A DNA stretch of 64,000 bases from Glycomyces niveus (GCF_017592475.1 NZ_JAGFNP010000001.1:485546-549545); one strand, 5' to 3'; counted from the stretch's first letter, positions 17,401-26,220 are shown. Notes: a model not told the origin generated them from the letters alone. Translations and numbers: made by a program.

Positions 17401-18561
17401 CAGAACCTGAGCTTCCGTTCGCCGATGCAGGCCCGCCTCACCGGCACCGTCAAGGACGACGGCCTGCCCCTCGACGGCGCGCTCACCGTCGCCTGGTCGA
17501 AAGCGGCCGGCCCCGGCGCGGTCGTCTTCGACGACGCCACCGCCTCGGCCACCGTCGCCACCTTCACCGAACCGGGCACGTACACGCTCCAGCTCGCCGC
17601 CTCGGACGGCGCCGCCGAAGCGGACTCCACTGTGGAGATAGTGGTCGCCGAACCCGACGACCGCGCCAACGCGGCCCTGTTCGCCGCGCCCACAGGCTCC
17701 TACACCTCGCCCTGGGAGAACATCACCGCGATCAACGACGGCATCGACCCGCCCCGCTCCGACGACGGGAACAACCCCCGCTGGGGCACCTGGCCCGAAG
17801 AGGGCGAGCAGTGGGTGCAGCTCGACTGGGAGACCCCGGTCCGCCTCGACGCCAGCGACATGTACTTCCTCGACGACGGCGGCGGTGTCCGCACCCCGGC
17901 GTCCTGGAAACTCCAGTACCGCGACGGCGACCAGTGGAAGGACGTCGCCGCCGACGGCCCCTACGGCACCGCCGCCGACCAGTACAACCAGGTCACGTTC
18001 GAGCCCGTCACCACCACCGCGCTCCGCGCGGTCCTCCAGAGCGGCGCCGCCAGCGTCGGGATCCTCGAATGGAAGGCCTTCGCCGAAGCGCCGCAACAGG
18101 TCAGGGCCGTCCACCAGCCGACCGTCGTCGGCCACGTCCCCGACCTCCCCGCCACCGTCACCTGCGTCTACGCCGACGGCACCCGCCTCGAGCAGCCCGT
18201 CGTCTGGCAGCAGCTCACTCCCGAGGACCTCGACGAACCCGCCACCCACGTCCCCGTCGGCGGCCTCGTCACCGGCCTCGCCCTCCCCGCCGCCGCAACC
18301 GTCCACGTCAGACTCCACGACCTGGTCGAGATCACCGCGCTCGAGACCGAAGCGGTCACCACCACCGCCGGGACGGCGCCGCAACTGCCCGCCACCGTCA
18401 CCGCCGTCTACAACGACGGCTCGAAGGACAACGTCAGCACCACCGTCACCTGGGAACCGGTCGACCCGGCCGACTACGCCCAGCCCGGCACCTTCACTGT
18501 CCGAGGCACCATCGCCGGCACCTCCCTCGCCGCCGAAGCCACCGTCACCGTCAGCAGCTGA
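14482..18561 (+). CDS. Large secreted (alpha/alpha)6-barrel glycoside hydrolase with CBM32-type and Ig-like modules (GH121-like by context)
   Basis: This is a 1359-residue secreted enzyme. Residues 1-34 are a signal peptide ending AAA-QQT. Residues about 35-780 form a GH domain of the MGH1/GH63-like (alpha/alpha)6 type (FIYYRWWLMRYNYL, EYDWGAMTGNDADAVSFHW, NNFSQINSTVQFRL). Then come an F5/8 type C domain (about 815-955), a PKD/Ig-like domain (970-1055), a second F5/8 type C domain (1060-1200) and two Ig-like tandem units (1205-1359). The operon also encodes GH43 and GH127 enzymes and a sugar importer. This matches the bifidobacterial HypBA locus, in which the large secreted enzyme is the GH121 beta-L-arabinobiosidase; that assignment is inferred from context. 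GH142 or another clan GH-G-like family is possible. GGAGG precedes the ATG. Confidence 0.8.
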   Translation: MAHRPTSTRLLATAASLALASGLVVGAAGPAAAQQTIGYPEFTGGDAVPPEPVPYDVTGMMPAMYEAEAGGTDFWMDRLLARKGADPAGDQWLMTRGRALLMRVHDPDVIGFGGQLAYYDPFFDRAANTDGFTIDIGDADFTEVVDRRRQTPSHWTSVHEGGGLTAEVQKFITDNNVAVANVTVTNEGAAATVPVRVDSDFAWQASGDELTGVLDVQNSRGERLTTVFPRLSGTGLAPADGGLAGELELAQGESATFKVQLGMVATEIPASTTEYETFKAAGPEDAFAAHVQVYNRWWADNLPYFDVPDEAHKKFIYYRWWLMRYNYLDADIPGNDFQFPTSIEGVLGYNNAIALTVPMFIDDLKYLRDPAYSYGPWVSTGESSRGGRFMDNPGDPENWSNSYTQYIAEAAWRSYQVHGGPEDVVENLARYAEGDVKGQLETFDSNGNHLIEYDWGAMTGNDADAVSFHWRDGDLDRAESAYQYSGAIAAAEAYELIGDTAKAAEMRDLAADIQAAITDVLWNPDTRLFEHVHVESGEHVPWKEINNYYPFSVGAVPNEPQYTDALRLFEDPAEYPVFPFYTANQADKAEAAEQGDPGSNNFSQINSTVQFRLFSSAIRDYDQDSITAEDYKQLLYWNAWATYIGGDTAWPDSNEFWADWNAGDESIDYRSWIHHTTLGSSIWTYVEDVAGLRPRTDEKVELSPIDIGWDHFTVDNLRYRDADLTIVWDKPKDGKVHYQGIPEGYSVYIDGKRAFTLDSLVPAVWDPDTGRVELPAGGKVLKSKKMKDLSAPEEVELDGRVVDVFNKAGADLEGDAENLAEGRTATASHTANGGSTAGAVDGTTINAPYWSSAGSGNETDWYEVDLGGNVAIDEARLYFYRDRTVDGLAEPAVYQVQYHDGTDWVTVRDQAKAPAVPQANFNQVRFPEVTTDRVRILMDHQDGHATGLKEVRLLRSGHDVSPPENSAPYALARQNLSFRSPMQARLTGTVKDDGLPLDGALTVAWSKAAGPGAVVFDDATASATVATFTEPGTYTLQLAASDGAAEADSTVEIVVAEPDDRANAALFAAPTGSYTSPWENITAINDGIDPPRSDDGNNPRWGTWPEEGEQWVQLDWETPVRLDASDMYFLDDGGGVRTPASWKLQYRDGDQWKDVAADGPYGTAADQYNQVTFEPVTTTALRAVLQSGAASVGILEWKAFAEAPQQVRAVHQPTVVGHVPDLPATVTCVYADGTRLEQPVVWQQLTPEDLDEPATHVPVGGLVTGLALPAAATVHVRLHDLVEITALETEAVTTTAGTAPQLPATVTAVYNDGSKDNVSTTVTWEPVDPADYAQPGTFTVRGTIAGTSLAAEATVTVSS

Positions 18562-18589
18562 TCTCCCACCGGCATTTAGGAGACTTCCC

Positions 18590-20050
18590 ATGCAGCCCAA
18601 CGCACTCAGACGAATGTTCGCCGCCGCGCTCGCCGCGGCCCTGGCCTGGAGCCTCTTCCAGATCGCGACCCCCGCGCAAGCGCAGCAGGCGGTCAACGTC
18701 GCCCGCTCGGCGACCCCCTCGGCCTCCTACACCTCCTCGTGGGAGACCGTGGCCGCGGTCAACGACGGCATCGAGCCGCCCGGCTCCAACGACACCCGGA
18801 ACCCGCGCTGGGGCACCTGGCCCCAGACCGGTTCCCAATGGGTGCAGCTGACCTGGGCCGCCCCGGTCACCGTGAACGCCTCGGACCTGTACTTCTTCGA
18901 CGACTCGTTCAACTCCGGCCCCGGTGGCGTCCGCGTCCCGGCCGGCTGGCGCATCGAGTACCTCGACAACGGCGCCTGGACCCCCGTGAGCGGCGCCAGC
19001 GCCTACGGCGTCGCCGCCAACGCCTACAACCACACCGACTTCAACGCCGTCACCACCACCGCGCTCCGCGCCGTCCTCCAGAGCGGGACCGCCTCCGTGG
19101 GCGTCCTCGAATGGAAGGTCTGGGGCAAGGGCTCGGCCTCCCAGACCGGCAACCCGATCGTCCGCAATATCTATACCGCCGACCCGGCGACCCTGGTCGT
19201 GGGCGACACCATGTACCTCTACTCGGGCCGCGACGAGGCCGCCGCGAACCAGCAGGCCTTCGTGATGGACGAGTGGCACGTGTTCTCCTCCAAGGCCCCC
19301 GACAACGACCCGGCCGCGTGGACCTCGCACGGCGTCAAGCTGTCCCTCTCCACGTTCGCGTGGGCCGGGGCGAACGCGTGGGCGTCCGAAGTGGTCCAGG
19401 GCCCGGACGGGCGCTACTACTGGTTCGTCTCCGTGGACGGCAGCACCGACAACGGCTGGATGAACATCGGCGTCGCGGTCTCCAACAGCCCGCTCGGCCC
19501 GTTCGTCGACGCCATCGGCGGCCCGCTGGTCTCGGACTCGACCCCGAACTCCTCGGCGCTCAACATCGACCCGACCGTGTTCATCGACGACGACGGCCAG
19601 ATCTACCTCTACTGGGGCTCGTACTGGCAGCCGCGCATGGCCAAGCTGAACCCGAACATGACCTCCCTCGCGGGGCCGGTCACGACCCCGACGGGCCTGA
19701 CCGAGTTCTGGGAGGCGCCGTGGATGTTCAAGCGGAACGGCACCTACTACATGGCCTACGCCTCCAACGGCGGCTCGGGCTGCGTGACCAGCTCGTCGTA
19801 CGCCTGCATCCGCTACGCGACCGCCTCGGACCCGGCCGGGCCGTGGACGCACCGGGGCGTGGTCCTCGGCCAGGTCACCTCGACCACGAACCACCCGGCG
19901 ATCGAGCAGTTCAACGGCCAGTGGTGGATGGTCTACCACACCGCCGACGCCGCCGGGGGCGGCGACTTCCGCCGGTCGGTCGCGATCGACCCGCTCTACT
20001 TCAACGCCGACGGGACGATGCAGCAGGTCGTCCAGACCAGGGGAGCTTGA
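18590..20050 (+). CDS. Secreted GH43 arabinosidase/arabinanase with N-terminal F5/8 type C domain
   Basis: This is a 486-residue secreted enzyme. The signal peptide (residues 1-33, ending AQAQQ) is followed by a carbohydrate-binding F5/8 type C module (about 35-180) and a five-bladed beta-propeller of family GH43 (185-486). The three catalytic acids are visible: base D198 in TADP, pKa modulator D327 in NIDPTVF and acid E375 in EAPW. GH43 enzymes act on alpha-L-arabinofuranosides or beta-xylosides. The neighbours favour arabinose side chains. The CBM is nearly a copy of the second one in the upstream enzyme. The ATG at 18590 has TTAGGAGA before it, and the gap from the upstream stop is 28 bases. 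Confidence 0.9.
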   Translation: MQPNALRRMFAAALAAALAWSLFQIATPAQAQQAVNVARSATPSASYTSSWETVAAVNDGIEPPGSNDTRNPRWGTWPQTGSQWVQLTWAAPVTVNASDLYFFDDSFNSGPGGVRVPAGWRIEYLDNGAWTPVSGASAYGVAANAYNHTDFNAVTTTALRAVLQSGTASVGVLEWKVWGKGSASQTGNPIVRNIYTADPATLVVGDTMYLYSGRDEAAANQQAFVMDEWHVFSSKAPDNDPAAWTSHGVKLSLSTFAWAGANAWASEVVQGPDGRYYWFVSVDGSTDNGWMNIGVAVSNSPLGPFVDAIGGPLVSDSTPNSSALNIDPTVFIDDDGQIYLYWGSYWQPRMAKLNPNMTSLAGPVTTPTGLTEFWEAPWMFKRNGTYYMAYASNGGSGCVTSSSYACIRYATASDPAGPWTHRGVVLGQVTSTTNHPAIEQFNGQWWMVYHTADAAGGGDFRRSVAIDPLYFNADGTMQQVVQTRGA

Positions 20051-20125
20051 CCCGTACCACCGCTACTGGCGGCGGCGCCAGCCGCCGCGAAACCCCTTAG
20101 ATCCCTTACATAGAGGAGACCGGAA

Positions 20126-21424
20126 ATGAGCAGGAACAAGCGCCCCTCCCGGGCCGCGCGCGCGGGGGCGGTCCTCGCCGCGGCGGCCCTGCTGGCCGCC
20201 GGGTGCGGCGACGGCCGACCCGGCGGCGGCGGCGGAGGCGAGGTCGTCCTCGAAGGCGTCGACGACGGCACCACCCTCACCATGTGGACGCGCGCCGCCA
20301 CCGAAGCCCAGTCGCAGCGGCTCGTGGACGCCTACAACGCCAGCCATGAGAACCAGATCGAGCTCACCGTCATCCCCACCGACGACTACCAGACCCGCGT
20401 CGGCACCGCCGCGGGCAACCGGGAGCTGCCCGACCTGTTCGCGCTCGACGTCGTGTTCGCCCCGAACTTCACCACCGCCGGGGCCTTCCTCGACATCACC
20501 GACCGGATCGACTCGCTCGAGTTCAAGGACGCCCTCGCGCCCTCCCACCTCGACGCGGGCACCGTGGACGACCGCGAGTACCTGGTGCCGCACACGCTCG
20601 ACCTCTCAGTCCTGTTCTACAACAAGGACCTCTACACCCAGGCCGGGCTCGACCCCGAGCGGCCGCCGACGACCCTCGCCGAGTTCGCCGAGCAGGCCCG
20701 CGCCGTGGACGCCCTCGGCGGGGACGTGAGCGGCACGTTCTTCGGCGGCAACTGCGGCGGCTGCTTCGTCTTCACCTGGTGGCCCACGCTGTGGGCCGAA
20801 GGCGTGGAGGTCATGAACGAGGAGGGCACCGAATCGCTGCTCGACTCCCCTGAGGCGCAGGAGCTGTACGCGACCTACCGGAGTCTCGTCGAGGACGGCG
20901 TCGTCGCCCCCGGCCACGCCGAGGAGACCGGAGCGACCTGGGTGTCCCTCTTCCCCGAAGGGAACATCGGCGTCATGCCGATGCCCTCGACCATGCTCGG
21001 CCTCATGCCCGAGGACATGAACATCGGCGTCGCGCCCATCCCCGGCCTCACCGGCGGGCAGTCCACGTTCGTCGGCGGCGACTCGATCGGCATCAGCGCC
21101 AACTCCGAGCACCCCAACCAGGCGTGGGACTTCCTGCGCTGGAGCCTCGAGGAGGAGCAGCAGGTCGAGCTCCTCGCCGCCCACGGGGACGTCATGGCCC
21201 GCACCGACCTCGTCGGCAACGAGTACTACGCCGACAACCCGAACGCGGTGGTCATGAACGACCTCGTCGCCGTCGGCCGCACCCCCTACTCGCTCAAGTT
21301 CGGCCAGACCTTCAACGACCCGCAGGGCCCGTGGCTGCCGCTGGTCCGCGAGGCCGTCTACGGCCCGGCGGGCGCGGACCTCGGTCCGCTCAACGACGAC
21401 GTCACGGCTTCACTCTCCAGTTAG
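20126..21424 (+). CDS. Sugar ABC transporter substrate-binding lipoprotein (CUT1 family)
   Basis: This 432-residue family 1 solute-binding protein has lipobox LLAAGC with lipidated Cys27, then a Gly-rich linker and the two-lobed binding domain (TLTMWTRAATEAQSQ, YLVPHTLDLSVLFYNKDLY). It should capture arabino-oligosaccharides released by the two secreted enzymes upstream and hand them to the permeases downstream. A GAGGAGA box lies before the ATG. The permease gene starts 15 bases after its stop. Confidence 0.92.
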   Translation: MSRNKRPSRAARAGAVLAAAALLAAGCGDGRPGGGGGGEVVLEGVDDGTTLTMWTRAATEAQSQRLVDAYNASHENQIELTVIPTDDYQTRVGTAAGNRELPDLFALDVVFAPNFTTAGAFLDITDRIDSLEFKDALAPSHLDAGTVDDREYLVPHTLDLSVLFYNKDLYTQAGLDPERPPTTLAEFAEQARAVDALGGDVSGTFFGGNCGGCFVFTWWPTLWAEGVEVMNEEGTESLLDSPEAQELYATYRSLVEDGVVAPGHAEETGATWVSLFPEGNIGVMPMPSTMLGLMPEDMNIGVAPIPGLTGGQSTFVGGDSIGISANSEHPNQAWDFLRWSLEEEQQVELLAAHGDVMARTDLVGNEYYADNPNAVVMNDLVAVGRTPYSLKFGQTFNDPQGPWLPLVREAVYGPAGADLGPLNDDVTASLSS

Positions 21425-21439
21425 GCGGGAAAACTCCAT

Positions 21440-22306
21440 ATGCGTTACTCGCGCAAGCTGGCCGGCGCCCTCTACGCCGCCCCCGTGGCGGCCTTCGTGC
21501 TGGCCTTCTTCGTCGCGCCGCTGCTGCTGGTCGGGCGCATGTCCGCGTCCGACTGGCCGCTGCTGGCCGGCGACCTCGGCATCAACCTGCCTGACAACTA
21601 CGCCGGGATCGCCGACAACCCGCTGTTCTGGCCCGCGGTGGGCTTCACGCTCAAGTACACCGGGATCGTCGTCGTCATCCTCATCGGGCTCTCGCTGCTG
21701 CTGGCGCTCATCGTCGCCGACCGCCGCAAGGGCACCGGGTTCTTCCGCACCGCGTACTTCCTGCCGACCACGCTCGGGCTCGCGTCGGCGTCCCTGCTGT
21801 TCTTCGGGTTCTACAGCCCCGCGATCGGCCCGCTGGACCCGCTCCTGGAGTCGTTCGGCCTCGGCCCGGTCTCGTGGCTCGGCACCCCCACCGCCGCCCT
21901 GTGGTCCACAGTGGTTCTCATCGTGTGGAAGTTCGCGGGGTTCTTCATGATCATCCTGCTCGTGGGCCTCCAGTCGATCCCGCCCGACGTGTACGAGGCC
22001 GCCCGCCTCGACGGTGCGAACCGCTGGCAGTCGTTCCGGCACGTCACCGTCCCGCTCCTGCGGCCCGCGCTCGGCCTCGTCCTCATCCTGTCCGTCACCG
22101 GCTCGCTCCTGGCGTTCGACCAGTTCTTCATCCTCACCAAGGGCGGGCCCGACAACAGCACGGTCACCGTCGTGCAGCTCATCTACCGGGAGGCCTTCCA
22201 GCGCTTCGACCTCGGGGCCGCCGCCGCGATCTCCGTGGTCGTGCTCGCCGCGCTCCTGGTGCTCAACATCGGCCAGTTCCGGGCCCTCAGAAGGGATGAC
22301 CAGTGA
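21440..22306 (+). CDS. Sugar ABC transporter permease 1 (MalF type)
   Basis: This 288-residue permease has six transmembrane helices and the binding-protein-dependent transport motif EAARLDGANRWQSFRHVTVPLL (in two parts, about residues 184-205), which docks on the ATPase. It is the MalF-like half of the CUT1 importer. Its last codons overlap the GTG of the second permease. No ATPase gene is in the operon, so a shared MsiK-type ATPase encoded elsewhere is expected, as in many actinomycetes. Confidence 0.92.
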   Translation: MRYSRKLAGALYAAPVAAFVLAFFVAPLLLVGRMSASDWPLLAGDLGINLPDNYAGIADNPLFWPAVGFTLKYTGIVVVILIGLSLLLALIVADRRKGTGFFRTAYFLPTTLGLASASLLFFGFYSPAIGPLDPLLESFGLGPVSWLGTPTAALWSTVVLIVWKFAGFFMIILLVGLQSIPPDVYEAARLDGANRWQSFRHVTVPLLRPALGLVLILSVTGSLLAFDQFFILTKGGPDNSTVTVVQLIYREAFQRFDLGAAAAISVVVLAALLVLNIGQFRALRRDDQ

Positions 22307-23121
22307 GCACCAAGCTCTGGACGACCTCGTACTACGCGCTCGCGGGAGGCCTGACCGTCCTGTTCCTGTTCCCGCTGATCTGGACCGGCTACGCCTCGGT
22401 CGCCCCCGCCGGGGCCACCAACCAGCAGGACGGCTTCGGCTTCGGGAACTACGTCAGCCTCCTCGAGTACGACGCCGGCCTCGGCCGCTACCTGTGGAAC
22501 AGCGCGTACGTCTCGATCCTCACCGTGGCGTTCACGCTGGCGCTCTCGATCGCCGGCGGGTACGCGTTCGCGCGCTTCACGTTCCGCGGCCGGGACACGC
22601 TGTTCCTGCTGACCCTCGCGATCCTCATGGTCCCGTACTCGACGCTGCTCATCCCGCTCTACTCGATGCTGGGCGACCTGGGCCTGCGCAACACCCTCAC
22701 CGGGCTCGCGCTGGTCCTGACCCTCTACCAGCTGCCGTTCGCGGTGTTCATGATGCGCATCTCGTTCGAGGCGGTGCCCAAGGAGATCGAGGAGTCGGCG
22801 ATGTGCGACGGCGCCGGGACCTTCGGCGTCCTCACCCGGATCATGCTGTTCGCGGTGTGGCCGGGACTCATCACGGTCGGGCTGTTCTCGTTCCTGGCCG
22901 CCTGGAACGACTTCATCGCCCCGCTCGTCCTCGTCAGCGAGGCCGACAAGGCCGTGCTGCCGGTGGCCATCGCCAACCTGCGCCAGCAGTCGATGGGCGC
23001 CATCGACTTCGGGGCGACGCAGGCGGGCGTGGTCGTCATGGCGCTGCCCTGCCTGGTGCTGTTCGCACTGCTCCAGCGCCACTATGTCCGCGGATTCATG
23101 TCAGGAGCCATCAAAGGATGA
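22303..23121 (+). CDS. Sugar ABC transporter permease 2 (MalG type)
   Basis: This 272-residue permease has six hydrophobic helices and the EAA loop EESAMCDGAGTFGVLTRIML (about residues 165-184). The start is a GTG overlapping the stop of permease 1 (GTGA), and the end overlaps the ATG of the GH127 gene (ATGA). Translation of the three is thus probably coupled. It forms the membrane channel with the preceding permease. Confidence 0.92.
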   Translation: MSTKLWTTSYYALAGGLTVLFLFPLIWTGYASVAPAGATNQQDGFGFGNYVSLLEYDAGLGRYLWNSAYVSILTVAFTLALSIAGGYAFARFTFRGRDTLFLLTLAILMVPYSTLLIPLYSMLGDLGLRNTLTGLALVLTLYQLPFAVFMMRISFEAVPKEIEESAMCDGAGTFGVLTRIMLFAVWPGLITVGLFSFLAAWNDFIAPLVLVSEADKAVLPVAIANLRQQSMGAIDFGATQAGVVVMALPCLVLFALLQRHYVRGFMSGAIKG

Positions 23122-25073
23122 CGACGTCCACACCCGTCACCCCGCCCGCCGGCGCCGCCGGCGCCGCCTCTCCCCGAACCGGAGCTGCTGCGCAGTGCAG
23201 TCCCGTGCTGCCCGGTCGCGGGGCGCTGCGCCCGCTCGGCTTCGGCGAAGCGCGCGTGACCGGCGGCCACTGGGCCGAACGCCAAGCCGTCAACGCCGCC
23301 GCCTCGATCGGGCACTGCCTGCACTGGCTCGGGAAGCTCGGCTGGATCGACAACTTCACCCGGGCCGCCACGGGAGCGCCGTTCGATCGGGCCGGCCGCG
23401 AGTTCTCCGACTCCGAGGTCTACAAGCTCGCCGAGGCCATGGCCTGGGAGATCGGCCGCACCGGCGACCCCGGGCTCGAGGCGCGCTTCCGCGAACTCGC
23501 CGCGGTCATCGCCGCCGCGCAAGAGGAGGACGGCTACCTCAACACCATGTTCGGCCACCCCGGCCAGCGGCCGCGCTACTCCGAACTGGAATGGGGCCAC
23601 GAGCTGTACTGCTACGGGCACCTCCTCCAGGCGGGGGTGGCGCGGCTGCGGTGCCACGGCGAGGACGACTTCACGCGGCTGTGCCGCCGCGCCGCCGACC
23701 ACGTGTGCGACGTGTTCGGTCCCGGCGGCCTCGAGAAGGTCTGCGGGCACGCCGAGATCGAGCTGGGCCTGGCCGAGTTCGCCCGCGCCACCGGCGAGTC
23801 CCGCTACCTCGAGCAGGCCCGGCTGTTCGTCGAGCGGCGCGGCACGCACACGCTCGGGGACGGCGGCTTCGGCCGCGCCTACTACCAGGACGACGTGCCG
23901 GTCCGCGAGGCCGAGGTCCTGCGCGGCCACGCCGTGCGGGCGCTCTACCTCGCGGCGGGCGCGGTCGACGTCGCGGTCGAGACCGGCGACGATGAGCTGC
24001 TGGAAGCCGTTGGGCGCCAATGGGACCGGACCGTGACCCGCCGCACCCATCTGACCGGCGGCATGGGCTCGCGGTACATCGACGAGGCGTTCGGGCCGGA
24101 CTTCGCGCTGCCTCCGGACCGGGCCTACGCCGAGTCGTGCGCGGGCGTCGCGGCCGTGATGACCGCGTGGCGGCTCATGCTCGCCACCGGCGACATGCGC
24201 CACGGCGACCTCATCGAGCGGGTCGCCTGGAACGTCCTCTCCGGCGCCGTCCACCCCGACGGGACCTCGTTCTTCTACGCCAATCCGCTCCACGTCCGCA
24301 CCGCCGACGCGGTGCCGCCCACCGACGCGGCGCTCTCGCACCAGGCCGCGGGCGGCCAGCGCGCGCCCTGGTACGACGTCTCGTGCTGCCCCACGAACCT
24401 GGCGCGCACCTTCGCGCAGTTCGCGGTCTACCTGGCGACGGCCGACGAGACGGGGGTGCAGGTCCACCAGTACGCGCCGGCCGTGGTCGACACGGTCGTG
24501 GGCGGCGCGCGGTTCGCGTTCACGATGGCGACCGCCTACCCGGACGACGGCGCCGTGCGCATCCGCGTGGAGGCCAACGGCGGCGGTGAGCGCACCGTCT
24601 CGCTCCGCGTCCCGGCCTGGGCCGAGGGCGCGCGGGTGACCGGCCCGGACGGTGCGGCCCGCGCGGTCGAAGCCGGGAGCACCGCGACCGTGACCGCGGC
24701 TTTCGTCCCCGGCGACGAGATCCGGTTGGATCTTCCCGTGGCCCCGAGATGGACCGTGCCGGACCCGCGCATCGACGCGGTGCGCGGCTGCGCGGCCGTC
24801 GAACGCGGGCCGGTGGTGCTGTGCGCGGAGTCGATCGACCTCCCGTGCGGTGCGGACGTGGCGGAACTCACGGTAGACACGTCGGTGGCACCCGTCGAGC
24901 GCGACGGCCGGATCTTCGTGTCCGCGCAGGTCCACGACCGCGACGGGGCCTGGCCGTACGGTCCCGCCGCGCCCCAGGAGGAGGGCAAGTCCGCCGAAGT
25001 CGCGCTCATTCCGTTCCACCGCAGGGCTACTCGCGGCCCCGCCTCGATGCGGGTGTGGCTGCCGACCGGCTGA
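23118..25073 (+). CDS. GH127 beta-L-arabinofuranosidase (HypBA1-like), intracellular
   Basis: This 651-residue enzyme has no signal peptide. It carries the GH127 hallmarks: the general-acid candidate E323 in IDEAFG, then zinc/cysteine-site residues E339 and C341 in AESCAG and C423/C424 in VSCCPTN. In Bifidobacterium HypBA1 the corresponding residues (E322, E338, C340, C417, C418) hold the zinc, and C417 is the nucleophile that forms an unusual thioester-like glycosyl intermediate. The enzyme would release L-arabinose from imported beta-L-arabinofuranosyl oligosaccharides. The ATG at 23118 overlaps the permease stop. It is the last gene before the operon terminator. Confidence 0.9.
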   Translation: MTTSTPVTPPAGAAGAASPRTGAAAQCSPVLPGRGALRPLGFGEARVTGGHWAERQAVNAAASIGHCLHWLGKLGWIDNFTRAATGAPFDRAGREFSDSEVYKLAEAMAWEIGRTGDPGLEARFRELAAVIAAAQEEDGYLNTMFGHPGQRPRYSELEWGHELYCYGHLLQAGVARLRCHGEDDFTRLCRRAADHVCDVFGPGGLEKVCGHAEIELGLAEFARATGESRYLEQARLFVERRGTHTLGDGGFGRAYYQDDVPVREAEVLRGHAVRALYLAAGAVDVAVETGDDELLEAVGRQWDRTVTRRTHLTGGMGSRYIDEAFGPDFALPPDRAYAESCAGVAAVMTAWRLMLATGDMRHGDLIERVAWNVLSGAVHPDGTSFFYANPLHVRTADAVPPTDAALSHQAAGGQRAPWYDVSCCPTNLARTFAQFAVYLATADETGVQVHQYAPAVVDTVVGGARFAFTMATAYPDDGAVRIRVEANGGGERTVSLRVPAWAEGARVTGPDGAARAVEAGSTATVTAAFVPGDEIRLDLPVAPRWTVPDPRIDAVRGCAAVERGPVVLCAESIDLPCGADVAELTVDTSVAPVERDGRIFVSAQVHDRDGAWPYGPAAPQEEGKSAEVALIPFHRRATRGPASMRVWLPTG

Positions 25074-25080
25074 CCGGATT

Positions 25081-25115
25081 GGGCCGGTGTACCCCGGAAT
25101 GCGGGGCACCGGCCC
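25081..25115 (+). terminator. Terminator of the arabinan/extensin operon
   Basis: GGGCCGGTGTACCCCG and CGGGGCACCGGCCC form a long stem with one small bulge and a GAATG loop, starting 8 bases after the GH127 stop. TCTCGT follows instead of a real T-run. Confidence 0.75.
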
Positions 25116-25239
25116 GTCTCGTGCGGCGCTTCGGAAATTTCCGGCGGATCGTCGCACCGGGAGTCCAAGTGCCGCATGGTCTTGCACCTTTAGGATGAGG
25201 TCCTGTCGGGTGGGTCGGACGGAGACGAGGAACCGAATA

Positions 25240-26028
25240 ATGAGCGAGCTGCTGGAATTCCTGGGCACGGCCGAGCAGGCGGCCGAGACGGCGGTGGCGG
25301 TGATCCGGGCGGGGATCGGACGCGAGCGCTCGATCAGCGGCAAGGGCGACCGCGATTTCGCGACGGACCTCGACTACGCCGCGGAGGACGCGGTCCGCGC
25401 GTTCCTCGAACGCGAGACCCCCGCGATCCCGCTGCTGGGGGAGGAGCGGGGCCGCACGGGCGACACCGAATCGCATTACGAGTGGGTGCTCGACCCGATC
25501 GACGGGACCATCAACTTCGCGCACGGCTCGCCGATGTTCGGCGTATCGCTCGCACTGGTGCGCAACGGCATGCCGGTCGTGGGCGTCGTCCACGCCCCCA
25601 TGTCCGAAGAGCGGTTCAGCGCCGCCCTCGGCCACGGCGCGGCCCTGAACAAGCAGGCCCTGCACACCGCCGGGCCGTCCCGGCTCTCCGAGGCCGTGGT
25701 CGCCATGGGGGACTTCTCGGTCGGTCCCGACGCGGACAAGCGCAACCTCCGCCGCCTCGCCACCCTGCAGCGGCTCGTGCCGAAGGTGCAGCGCATCCGG
25801 ATGCTCGGCACGGCCGCGCTCGACATGTGCTGGCTCGCGGCGGGCCGCGTGGACGCGGTCTTCCATGAGCGCGTGAACCTCTGGGACGTGGCCGCCGGGA
25901 CCGTGATCTGCCGCGAGGCCGGCGTGCTCGTCACCGACCTCGACGGCGTCGACTACGGCGACGGCGCCCTCTCGGTGCTCGCCGCCGTCCCGCCGATCCA
26001 CCGGGCCCTGCTCGCCGAACTGGCCTGA
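25240..26028 (+). CDS. Inositol-monophosphatase-family phosphatase
   Basis: This 262-residue protein of the Mg-dependent, Li-sensitive phosphatase superfamily. The metal site is LGEERG (Glu, about residue 68), WVLDPIDGTINFAHG (DPIDGT, about 84-89) and, near the C-terminus, VNLWDVAAGTVICREAG (the WDxAAG motif). Targets in actinomycetes include inositol-1-phosphate, histidinol phosphate and sugar phosphates; the sequence does not decide. It stands alone, with GACGAGG before the ATG at 25240. Confidence 0.88.
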   Translation: MSELLEFLGTAEQAAETAVAVIRAGIGRERSISGKGDRDFATDLDYAAEDAVRAFLERETPAIPLLGEERGRTGDTESHYEWVLDPIDGTINFAHGSPMFGVSLALVRNGMPVVGVVHAPMSEERFSAALGHGAALNKQALHTAGPSRLSEAVVAMGDFSVGPDADKRNLRRLATLQRLVPKVQRIRMLGTAALDMCWLAAGRVDAVFHERVNLWDVAAGTVICREAGVLVTDLDGVDYGDGALSVLAAVPPIHRALLAELA

Positions 26029-26220
26029 GCCGCGAACGACAAGGGCGGCAACAGAACGCGGGTGATGCTCGCGTCGTGTCCGATGTCGGGCACGTGTGGG
26101 AGCATCGTCGCATTTCTTCGGCTGGTCGGAGGCGGATGCGGGTGGGAAGGGGCATGCCCTATGGCCGCCGCGCGGCGGCACCGCGTGCCGCGGCACCGGC
26201 CGCACCCGCCCGTCTGCGCC

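Noticed and set aside
15631..18696. Very long open frame on the minus strand opposite the large GH gene
   Set aside because: Its product is a low-complexity run of Gly, Val, Asp and Glu, with no domain or start signal. It is the antisense of a real G+C-rich gene with family motifs.
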